Below are positions 48,601-60,600 of a stretch of DNA of 64,000 nt, one piece after another. Source of the DNA: Ottelia alismoides (Eukaryota > Streptophyta > Magnoliopsida > Alismatales > Hydrocharitaceae); contig JAZKJV010000390.1 of the NCBI GenBank assembly GCA_037367405.1, forward strand, positions 248,001 to 312,000, read 5' to 3'. Positions within the stretch are counted from its first letter, which is position 1. Each line of letters opens with the position of its first letter. The notes under the pieces were generated by a model that was not told the DNA's origin, ran no database searches, and worked only from the letters and a program-made list of their open reading frames with translations. The translations under genes were made by a program, and so were the position numbers.

Positions 48601-51600
48601 TTTATTTTTTAATGAGCTACAGTGGTTTGTCTATTATGGAGTTTGTACATTACAATGAGACCTGCCATATTTTTTTGCTTGTGCTGTGAATTTAAACATC
48701 TCCCAAGATACTTAAGAAGTTATACCTCACCAGTGTACCCCCTCCAACATAGAGAACAACCCCCCATCCATTCATGTGTAAAATATCTGACATTCTACAT
48801 TTCATTGACATCGTTTTTATTTCTCGTGAGTTTTTCTTGCTTATCTTGAGCTCCTAACCGTTTGTTCTTTACCCCACTATATGGCCATTACCTTCTAGTG
48901 TTTAGAGGTTAATTTATGCAATGCCAGCAATAAACTAGTTTGGATAGCATGGTGATTGGTAAACTTACACTGTCATCATAGCATGCATAATATTACATGG
49001 CAATCAGTAGCTTTCTGGGTGGTGATTTTTACAGCTATCTATGTGCATTATAGTAGATGCTACAAGTTCCTATGCCTTTTCTAACATGTTCTCATTTTGG
49101 CTTGTTTAGGTCTTGAGTGCGCATTTTCGTGCTTATATTCAAGCCTTGGAGAAACTACAATTGGATATAGCCACATCAAGTGATCTTATCGGTGTCGAAG
49201 CAAGGAATACCAGCCTTTTCTTGAGAGGAAGAGAACCATTGAAGAATAAATCTTCTGTTTTTGCTTTAGGGGAGAGAATAAATGTCCTAAAGGTACCTTG
49301 CTTAAGTTAATTATAGTTACATGAAATTGTTTGGTTTTCTGATTTTTTTATCAGATTCCTATCATATGAAATCCATTCATTTTTATTGAGTTACAGTAAA
49401 GGAAAACAAATACCTAAGTTTGAATAGTTGGAATGCAGTTTTATGATTAAGGAAGAGATATAAATATCATTAGTGCATGTGCCTCTCCAGTTGGTTTAGA
49501 GGAAAATACAGGGGGTCGTCAAATGAATTTGACAAGGTTCCCGAAGGAAACCCAGAGGCAGAAATAATTTGTTTTGGGTGGTATATAGATAATTTTCTAG
49601 GAAAGATGCCTTAGTGAATGCAAACATTGTGGAAGTTATGACTTTTTATGGGGTTTTCCCATTTCATTGTTTTCATTATTGAGTGTTTATGTAAATGTAT
49701 CAAAAGAAAAGGAAAAATGCATTTCATCACATAACATAATTGGTGAAATCTTAATACGGAAGACCGAAAGTTTCGAAGAAAATATAATTTGTCATAATCT
49801 GCTTGACATTTTATCGATGATATTGTTGAGATGTTGGAGCGTATAACTAGTTGATGCATAATGGAGAACATGGGAGTTGAATTAAAGAATGTGCGTGAGA
49901 ATGAGAAACATGGTTGCAGCGTGGGTTTTTCTGTGTGGAGAAGCACATAGATGCCCATAGAGTGGGGGGGGGGAGGGAGAAGGAAGGGACATATGGACAT
50001 GCTTTAAATATTGTAATACTCAAATTTACCTTTTAGTACCTCCCTTTCTTGTAGAGGGGTGAGATTAAAAAAAAAGAAATTTAAAACAAAACCATAACAG
50101 CTACAAATTTAAATCCCAAATAGACTCATAATCTAAATGTCTAACTTATACGAACTATTTTTAGATCTCAAATGATTTCAATTTATTTAGAATAAACTTA
50201 GCGTATGAAGGCTCAAATTAGACAAAAGAAAACTCAATACCTAATTTAGCAATAATGTCAATCTTTGCCTACATCAACTCTCTTTTGCTTTGAAAAACTC
50301 ATCTCACGACGAGTTTCTTGATTAATGGATGCATCATGAGAAGACTTGGAGTTGTTGGCATGAGGATGGGAGAGAGCGGAGACGGGTGAAGGCTTGGGTG
50401 CGGTGGAGTGCCCATGAGGGGTTGAAGGTGTGGGAGACGACCACCATGCTTATAGGAGAGGGGGGTCGAGGTTCCTCAAGCAAGAAGCGGAGGAGTGGCT
50501 TGCGGTGGGTTGGCGGTTCATTACTCATTGTAATGGTGGCCCACATTGCGTCATATGCAACGCACATGCTCCATCTTGTTCGATACGTCCTTGGTGCTTT
50601 GCCTGTGGGGGTGCAGGTCATCGTCGAGCAGGTTGTCCGGAACTGCTTAAGCTTTGGTTTGGGATTCCAATCCTGGTGGTCCTTGCGACTTTCCATTGAG
50701 GGGGATGGTTTCAACTAACTACAATTCTGCATAGGTAGTGGGAGGTCTCTCTTCATCTTGGGCTAGTGCTCCCTCAAAATGACTTAATACTGTCGGGGGA
50801 CGATGAAGGATAGGTTTGGGACCTTCAGTCGGTTTCATTGGATGTGCAATAAATTATCGGGGGATGTGGTATTTCTTGAGAATCGGGTCTTTTGTGCCAG
50901 AGAACTTTTGTCACGAGAGGTAGAACTTCTCCTTCAAAGACTTGAAAGGGAGAAGTTCGATGGAGATTGATGCGATTCCTTGATGGTGAGGAATCGGTCT
51001 TTGAAGTAGCCGGTTCAAATTCTCGGGGTGCCATTTCTCTCTTGAACGATGGAGGCTTTGAGACCCGTGCTTTTTTTTGAAAGAAAAGAGGATGGAGCCT
51101 CGAGTTGAGTCCCCCACAAAATTTAAATTAAGAAGTCATGCAATGCAATCTTATAGAGATCTAGGCTGAAACAAGAGCCCTATAATGACCCAAATAATTC
51201 TCAGTAGAAGCGTTGTTCACATAAGATGTACTCATTCCTAACACACCAAATAGCCCAATGGAGCACAAATATAGGAGATACATCCTCATGTGAATTTCCG
51301 CCCTCTGTTTTCATAGAATTTCATAAAGATGTATTATCATCATTCCAAAGCCATGGGATATCGCTCTAGTCCCACACTCGTTGAGAGAGTCCGCATATGA
51401 AGAAAAGAGGGTCTATATCCTTGTTCTTTTCCCTGCATCTGAAGACCCATGCTTTGGGAGTTAGGTATTGTTTCTGAAATCCTTTCGGATGGATGGAGTT
51501 CGGGAACATATGCAGCCGTTACCTTGGCCATTGTCTAGGGAACGAAAGTTTTCCCTGTTGAATAAGTTTGCTTACTGGCTGTGAGTCGGGCCTGCTTCAG

Positions 51601-54600
51601 ACTATTGGTTGAGGTGGTCCCCCCCTGCCTCCACCTGTGAGATTTGAGTCTAGTGAGATGGCTGAAGGTTCGACGTCAGATTGCTCTCTAAAGATGATGA
51701 TGAAGGCTGACATGGTGGAGTAATCGCTTTGCGGATGGCGATTCTCCCGAAACTATTGTTTGAGGCAAAACGTCGGGCGAATCATTCAGAAGATTGGGAG
51801 ATCTCTCGTGAATTTGAATTTCAAAATCACGCGGGTCGAGAAAGTGTTGATTTCCGATGAAAGAGTGATTCCCGAGAGCTAGAGGAGATCCCATACTCAT
51901 CATTTCCGGTGGGTCTTTGGGTTCTCGTTGCCCTCCTGATTAGGAATTTGTTCGTTGGCTTTCAGGTGGCGGCTACCCCAACTTGCTTTGGTGTTTTATC
52001 GGATTCTCAGTCGCGACCTAATCCTCATCTTCTTCTCGGATCCGATCCCTTATCTTTTTTTAGATCCAAGCCGCATCTTGGAACTGCTTCCGAATCGGTT
52101 CAACTTGGACCCGGTTCCATCTGTGAAGGGACGATCCATCATCTTCCTGACAATACATAGAAGAGGTTCATACCCCTATCGATCCAATGATTTCTCTTGA
52201 TGAGTTGCGTACAGAAGACTTGCTACTTCTATTGGTGGATATAACTGGTAACACCACTAAGACCTCTGTTCCGTCGTGGCCTCTAATGTAGACCCATCTT
52301 GGTTTTTGACGGGGGTTGCAATACTCTAGGAGTGGGGAGTAACCTAGGGGGTCCTTGTAACCTCATAGCATCCAGGTGGGATAATAAGTCGCTCTATTGC
52401 CGCTTCGTCTAGCTCATCTGGTTCAGCAAGCATGGGATCACTAAATGGGAAGAAAATTGAATGCTACAAAAAAAGGAAATGGGCCGTTTCTGTAAAGGTT
52501 ATCACGGGAACAATCCAAATGATACCGTTGGGCTTCGATCTCCTTGTTTCATCGAGAAATCACAATTTTTTGGTGGTTCAATTAGTGAATGTGGTGTGGC
52601 ATCGAGAATCGGTTGGGTTCCTCAATGAAGATCTTAACTTGGAACGTCAGGGTTCTAGGCGGCCCAAAGAAATGAAGGTCTGTTGGAATACTTCTGCATG
52701 AGTGGTGTTGTGATCACGTCCTACTGCAAGAAACGATGCTGAATGTTTGGACTGAGTATGTGGAACTTTCTTGGGGCTACTAATTCATCAAAGTTCAAAG
52801 CTATTGAGCTTATTGGCAGTGTGAGAGGAATTGTTATTGCGTGGAAGGACACACTTTTTTCTATGTATAAGGACTGATAGATGCCATCGATTCTTCTTCA
52901 AAGCATTCACACCGATACCTCCGTGGTCATCTCCTGTGTTACATCCCCTCGTTACCTTCTCACAGGGTTGATCTATGGGTTGAGCTCTAAGATGTTACAA
53001 CTAGGTTCCCTGGGGAGGTATGGTTCGTAGAAGGGCTTTTTTATATGGCTCTTCTCTCTTGGATCGCCTACGTCTCTATGAAGGTTAGGACCATGGATCT
53101 ATAGAGTTTGCAGAGTTGATTGATGAGTTGTAGTTGGAGGTGGTTGATGTGTCATATCCATGGTATACCTGGCGAAATTTCGCTTCTTATTCGAGTTTGG
53201 TAAAAGCGTAGCTGTCGGATCCTTCTTCATGTTCGCGATATCTTGGCTATTTGAAGAGAACTTTAGAGAGTTGGTTGCTGAACACTAGTCCTCTGCGTCA
53301 TGCTCGGGATCTGCTTGTTTGATTCAGAAGTTGACCTCTTTGCGTGGTAGACTTTGTTTGGACGAGAGAGATTTCCGGGAGCAGTGAAGAGCTCGGTGTT
53401 TTGTTGCCCAAGATAAGGCATCCAATCTGGATGCATTAGTGGATGTTAGAGATTTATGTGTGGATGAGCTAAGGGAGAGAGCGTCATACCATGAGATCAT
53501 CACGAAGGAAGATAAGAAGCAAGATGCTAAATAAAAGCAAAGATCCATGGAAATTTTTAAAGAGGGTGAAACTAACACAATTTTTTTCATAGAGTTGAAA
53601 GTTGGTAGAATACGACACAATATGATTCGCTTCTTGTATGAGAAATGAACATGTTGAACATTTCCATGTTTTCTTCTGCAGAGTATAAGGGTGACCTTAG
53701 AGATGAACGAGTTTCGGGGTGTTACCTTTGTCTGGGCAACGTGTGGACTACTTAGTGCAAAGCTTCACGATGGGGGATGTGAAAGCTACAGTTTGGAATT
53801 TGAATGCAGATGGCACCCTGGTACAGATGGCTTCCCCATTTTTTTCTTTTGGGAATTTTGCTAAGTGGTGGAGAAAGATGTGATGGAGGTTGTGGATGAA
53901 TTTGTCGAGAGAAATGCCGACTTCGATAGGATCAATAGGCAATTTTATCCTTTTGTCAAAGAAGGAGGTGTTCGAGAGGGTATAGGATTTCTGACATGTA
54001 GCTCTTTCTAATGCTATGTATTTGGTGATTGTAAACGTGACGTCCTCAGATCCGGGTACCCGTTTACGCCGCATTCACACTATTACATTACAAGCAATCT
54101 CACTAAGTTATGAAAATCAGGGGGGAAATTTTCGCGTTGCTTTGCTTTTGCATATGACATTTACATTCAAGTAATATTGTATCAACCACATAACAAAATA
54201 CCAATAAGTGTCACCAATATTTCTTTTCATTAATTCTCATAAGTATATACAACATGTACATGAGAGCTGACAATTATACATGTATATATCCCGAAATATG
54301 ACTGAAGAGGAAAATAACATTTACATTATAACTGAACAAAAGCTGAGACAAAAGTGACAGTACCGTCTGGTATATACACGATCTCCAGAAGTCATCAACC
54401 TGCTACTGTGCTGCATGCTCCTTGCCTGCCATGTATGCAAAGAAGAAGAGGATGTATCAAATGTGGATATAACCCGCAGTTTAACAAAATATAGCTAGTA
54501 ATTACTAGGTGCAAAAGAAAGCAAGTAGATAGGCACATATGAATTTAAAATATACCACTACCTGTTTAGAAAAGTTGTTTTCAAAAATATTCTGCATGCC

Positions 54601-57600
54601 TTACCCCCTTATTACTCATTATCCCAACATTTCCTATTTATAATATTTTCCATAAACAAATTTAGGCCATTAAGTATAAATTATTATCAAGTTATGTATC
54701 TTGGTAAGGAATTAGTGAGGTGATAATTTATTTTATTCTTAATTTATTTATGATGGAAATGATAATATAATAACCGGTTTCAATTCTATTTATCTTTTGA
54801 AGTCTAGTGGATAGTCTGTGGTCTTGGTTTTTGTATAACATCACACTATGACTCTAAGGCGTGAATAATGCCTTAGGGTTGGGATGCCTCCGTAGGCATG
54901 CGGTGTTGTATATTGCATCCTAACTAAGTTCCCAACATGTCCACTAGCTTATAGGGATTTCGGATTTATTTTGATTGCAGATACTTCTAATCAATTTAAC
55001 TTCTCATTGCAACTCCTCCAATCCTCAACTGTAACTGAGTCAGATGTAACCATAGATAATTTAGATGTAGACGTTAATGATTCTGATGTAGCATCGCCAA
55101 GCCTGTTGGCGAAAAGTAACCAAAATTCAAGAGGCGAGGTATCCTCCTAAGAGGCTCTTCCGTCTCGCCCTCTAATTGGAAGTGCGGTCCAATAGAGGGA
55201 GAAGTCTACTCCAAAACTATGCCCCAGAGACGGGTGTAAGAGACTCTCCGGAAAAGTCACTCTAAAAACTGGCCCGACTAGTACGGACACACGAGCTCGT
55301 ACGAAAAACTGAAAACCGAGGATCCCCCGCATGGGTATCCTAAAACACAGGGTCAGCATAGCTGGTCAAAAGTTGGGATCCCAACGAGGCGTAAAAACAC
55401 TGCGAGCTCGCGTAAAAATCATAGAAGGACTGGGATCCTAGACCTGCGCACTTGGCGGCCACTGCCCTATCTGGGCTTCCTATCTCCCGCCCAGTTGAGG
55501 GTCACCGCACCCTTTCACGGTCGAATGTTAGGGGCACTTTGACCGACATTCAATTTACAAGTCATCACTGATTCACGAACATTTTTACTTTCTTGACCAC
55601 TTAACCCTTTCTCGATCTTTTTCTGTAGTTGAATGTTTAGACCTAGGTGTTTTAGTTAACGATCGTATTGATATGATTGTGTTATCATCAATTCCATTTA
55701 CTTGTCTATTCCAACCTTCACAACCTCTGTTGCAGTTAGCTATACAGATTTAGATGTGTTCTCCATAGTTCTTATAACTTGTGATCTATAGTTAGTGGTT
55801 TATAAATTCAAAGGATTATTCCTTGACTCTCTCTCTTTCTCTCTCTTTTATAACAAGGGTCTGAAATCTCTTGCATATGCCTACCTGGTTCAAACCATAC
55901 TAACCCCACCCTAATATGTATCGTCACCATCGATTGCTTGATAATTTAAGCTGTGTTAATACATATCTATTAAATGTGAACAAAACTTGCAACTTAATTA
56001 AAATTTCACATGTTTATAATAGTTATTCTGGTATGGAGTATGAAACAATACTTTACTTAATAACTAATTATTTAACTTGTTGTTGCATGAATATATATAT
56101 ATATATATATATGTCCTAATTTTAATATGTATCCGATAATTGTTGACGTGGATTTTAACTTAATCAAATATCAACCACCGAATACTTATGACTATTATCT
56201 CTTTATGAAATTCAAATAACAGACTGGTGTCAACTTTTGAAGTTTGACAACTACCCTGAAAGCATATTAAGTCCTAAGTTTGCAAGTATGTTTCATAAAA
56301 GAAAAAAGAAAAAAGGCATTTCCATAAAGTAGTACAAAAGCAAAGATGATAGCAATAGAACAGTAGCAGGATCTACATCTAAAAAAACAATTAAAATATT
56401 TTCAATAATTATATGGGTATTGACCCTTTCTTCTCAGAATTCAGTGTTTACATATTTGTATCAATTCAAGGATGTTCTGGAAAACTGGAGCAATGTTTGT
56501 GGAAATACTACTTTCTAAGGTGCATGTTGGAAAATATATATAAAAAAATTTCCGGGATAAGAAAATAGAAACATAGACCAAGAATAGCAATGCACATCCC
56601 TGCCATCCCAAACAAACTTTTTAATTGCTACATAATTGTTGAATTCCCTTGACCCGTGTCTAATGATCTTAAGAGATTTTAGCAAACAAACTCCTAATGT
56701 GGTGGATGACCAAATCCCAACATTCAGGCAACCATTGCAAGAAAGGAAAATACCTTTCTGATCCTATTCATTCACAGCCCAACAAGCTCAACAATCATTC
56801 AATATAGATCAAAATGTGGACTAATTTCATGCACGACAGTAAATGGAGAGGGGAAATTGTACATGATTATAGATCTCCAAATTTGTGATCCCATGCATGT
56901 AACAACAGCATTTGGGTGCAGCAAAAAGGGAAGGTTGCAATGGCCTTGGAAGAAGGCTGAGGAGCTTGGGCTGAAAGATTGTTGGACAACAACAGGAGGA
57001 AATAAGGGGCAGGAATAGCATGCATAAATCTTGATCAAGACAACACATTATTCATGAAAAGAACACTAATTCTGGAATAAAAAGGGTAGGAATAGCATGC
57101 ATGGCAGCAAAGTAGGAGGGGAGAGGGGAGCGTACCTTGATCCTTCAAGTTGAGAGGAGAAAATGGCACAATCAGCAAAAGAAGTTACTGCTTGAGGCAA
57201 CTCCAGGTGTTCAAGGTACTCCTGGAATCAACAACATGGACTTTCAGGTTGTTGGACAGCCACTTTTGCAGAGAAAAGAAGAGCTTCAGTGAAGGCTGAG
57301 GAGCTTGGGCTGAAAGATTGTTGGACAACAGCAGGAGGAAATAAGGGGTATGGATAGCATGCGTAAATCTTGATCAAGACAACACATTATTCATGAAAAG
57401 AACACTAATTCTAGAATGAAAAGGGGTAGGAATAGCATGCATGGCATCAAAGTATGAGGGGAGAGGGGAGTGTACCTTGATCCTTCAAGTTGAGAGGAGA
57501 AAATGGCACAATCAGCAAAAGAAGTTGATCGATTTTTAGTCGATTTCGCCCGAACGACTTTTGATTTACGATTAGTTGATCGATTTAAGTTATTTAGCAT

Positions 57601-60600
57601 TGACCAACAATTTTATTGGGTTAAACGGGCCCAAATCGGATCGGATTCGATTTTGTGCGGATCCGGATGTTAAAGTAAAGGTCATAATAAACATATTAAA
57701 TGTGGTTATGAATGATATCATCTCACTAGTCCAATCTGCCTTCATCCCTGGGAGGAAGATTGGAGACAGCTTGACGATAGCTACTGTGATCATCACATAC
57801 TGGAAACGACGATGGGTGAAAGGCCTTCTTTGGAAGGTGCAGTGTCCCAAGGCTTATGACATAGTGGACCCACATTTCTCTGGATGGCATTAGCGAAGCG
57901 GGGGTTCCCTGACATCTGAATCACTTGGATGAAGAGATGTATCACATCATATTATTCAATGCTTGTGAATGAACGACCTAAGGGTTTTTTTTCAACCTCA
58001 AAAAGGGGTTCAACAAGGCCACCTGCCAGCTCCTATGTTGTTTACATTGCAGTGAACTTTTCGGCTTATATGGTTGGCAGGTGGTCCATCAGGGCATCAT
58101 TGCAAAGTGCAAGCTAATCCTATGGGACATCTCAATCCCTCTACAACAATATGTTGACAAACAATATTTTTCATTGATGGAGGAAAAGAGGAAGCAACGT
58201 GTTTGGTTACGATTCTGATTTTTTTGCGAATTTTCTAGTTTAAACCTCGATAAAAACAAATCGATAGTGATCCTCTTTGGTATGATAAATGAAGATTCTT
58301 TGGGTTATGGTGAGAAATTGGCCACGATTTTTGGCTCCCTTCTGATCCGGTATCTCAGTCTCCCTTTGACATGTAGCCGTCTTCGAACCATTGATTGGCT
58401 TCCCATCATTGACAAGTTGGAGAAAAAACTCGCAGGCTGGAAGGCTTCTATTCTCTCTTGAGGGTGTAGGGTAGTATTTGTGAAGTCCGTGCTCACGACA
58501 ATTCCTGTTTTCTTTATGTCATCTCGTCTGCTTCCTATTGGAATCTGTTGTCACCTCGAGATGATTATGCGTAGATTCTTAGGTAAATTTCAAAAAAGAC
58601 TCCAACTATACATCGATTCCCAATTAGGGCCTTCATTTTTCAGATGTAACAAAGAGGGCCTAAACTTTTTTTTGTCTCAAACAGAGGTCTCCGTAAGCTT
58701 TCCTTCCCCTTATTTGTCGACGTTAAACCCTAAAGTTGAAAGTTCAGGCCCCTCTTTGTTACATTTGATAAATGAGGCTCCACATTGAAAATCGATTCAT
58801 AGGTAGGACCCTTGTTTGTAATTTACCCTAGATTCTTCCAAGGCAAGTCCGACTGGGACAGTTCATCCATTCACTTGGTTGACTGGGATACTGTCACTCT
58901 CCCCAAGGCTACGGCCTGCAGGAGGCCCTATGATTTCTTGTATGGAGACCATGAACAAAGCTCTCTTGTTAAAATGGGTTACTAAATTATGGGATGGAGG
59001 TGATGATTTGTGTTGCAAGCTCATGTGTGGTATATATGGCATCTGCACTCAGAATATGTTGATGCATTGCTCATCTTGTCATTTCGATTTTCTGTAAGGG
59101 CATTTCTTCTTTGTTGCCGTAGTTCTCTAAATTATTCCATCCTGTCCTTGGTGATGGTAGTTCTTTTGCTTTTTGGACAGACAATTGGATTGATGAAAAA
59201 ACTACCCTAGGCACGTAAACTATTAAGAGACTTGGTGACTTGGTGTTTTTTTGTATACTTGGATATACCTTCCCTCATTCAGTGGTGGTTACTTTCTCTT
59301 TTTGTCGATTTCATCGGAAATTACAGATTAATAATTTATCTGCAAAAGTCACGAGTCTGTAGTTTCTTTGCATTAGAAAATATAATATGCTTCTAGATGG
59401 GACTTGGAAGTATTGGTGTTATAGTGACCTGAAAGCTGGCGAGTTAACATTTTTGCTGATTACAGGAAATAGACCAACCTGCTTTGATTCCACATATAGC
59501 TGAAGCCAACTCTCTCAAATATCCTTATGAACTCCTTTTTAGGAGCTTGCACAAACTTTTGATGGATACTGCGACATCTGAGTAATTGAAATTTTATCTA
59601 TTCTCAAACTTTATAGATTGCTGTTTCATTTTTCTGAGCTTCTCCTTTTATGCAGGTATCTATTTTGTGATGAATTCTTTGGGGAAGATTCTATTTTTTA
59701 CGAAATTTTTTCAGGTACTCTTTTTAACAGTCTCAAATCCCACTCTTGCAGGGGTTGCGTTAGGTAGTCGACGGCCAGCGTAAAAAATAGTCGAATCTTT
59801 CAACATGGATGCAAGAATCCATGTAGCCGATCCTACTCATAGTGGGAGAAGGCTTAGCACATTTTTTTAGTCTTTTTAACAGTCTGCTTGCACTATTTAT
59901 TTCATGGATTTCACATCCTTCACACTTTGTTACATGCTAACTGGTTTTTTTAAAAAGTACAGTTTTGTTCATTAAGAAACATATCCTTGTCTGTTTCAGG
60001 GCCTTTTGGAGTTATTGATGAACATTTCAATTCAGTGCTTCCAAATAGTTTTGATGCAATAGGGTTGATGCTTATGATTCAGATAATCCACCAACACCAG
60101 GTAATTCCTGGTCGGAAAGTGATATAATTTTACAGAAGCTTTTAGGGGCTGATGTACCATATTCATTGTCATATTTACTCCCAGACCTGCAGTTACCAAT
60201 TTCGATTATTTAGGCGGCTTACTGCTGGCACATACTTTTTAATTATTTCTTAATTCAGAATGATTTAGGTGGTTCTATTTGTTATATTGGGATGCCTCCC
60301 TCCATTTTTCTCAAAAAAAAACGCATCAGGCACTCTTGGTTCCTGAATGGAGTGCAACCATGTAGGAAGAGATTACCACTCTTTTGTCCCGAGGCACATG
60401 AACCTTGGTTGACCCCCCCAAAGATGCCACATTTGTTGGTAGTAAGTAGCGGGATGTTTACCACCAAGCACCTACTGTGGAAAGACAGAGTTCAACTTGT
60501 TACCAAGGGCAATTCTCAAACACATGGAGTGGATCATCTGGAGCCCATCTCTCCAGTTGCCCACTTTCTAACAATGCGTATCCTGATTTTTTTGTCATTG

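Larger units (their letters stand above)
54037..57674 (-). mobile_element. Second 3.6-kb TG..CA element, inverted relative to 40049-43969
   Basis: Read on the plus strand it starts CGTGACGTCCTCAGATCCGG (the reversed 3' end of the family; TGTGAGG... in the other copy) and ends CGGATCCGGATGTTAAA (the reversed TGTAACATCCGGATCCG start). TSD GTAAA (54032-54036, 57675-57679). Removal rejoins the L1 RT frame as ...LVIVK-VIINIL.... It matches the nested copy over about 1.9 kb (54.04-55.95 kb), including a GC-rich block with CTGCCCTATCTGGGCTTCC (about 55463). The remainder differs and contains a 235-bp duplication. Confidence 0.75.
50334..59300 (+). mobile_element. L1 LINE, plus strand, split by three insertions
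   Basis: An ORF1-like segment with zinc knuckle CFACGGAGHRRAGCP lies at about 50596-50640. An endonuclease start (KILTWNVRVLGG-like, one frameshift) is near 52630. RT then reads EIFKEGETNTIFF (about 53550-53590), KDVMEVVDEFVERNADFDRI (about 53873-53932), SNAMYLVIVK to 54036, continuing after an insertion at 57680 with VIINIL, SAFIPGRKIGDSLTIATVII, WLPIIDKLEKKLAGWKASIL (58396-58458) and KSVLTTIPVFFMSSRLLPIG, and finally FWTDNWIDEKT (about 59168-59205). Interruptions are 51071-51442, 54037-57674 and 58581-58829. Many stops; not functional. The 3' limit is approximate. Confidence 0.78.

Noticed and set aside
50329..50718. 129-codon ORF as a host gene
   Set aside because: It falls in the ORF1-like part of the L1, and an overlapping frame carries the L1 zinc knuckle.
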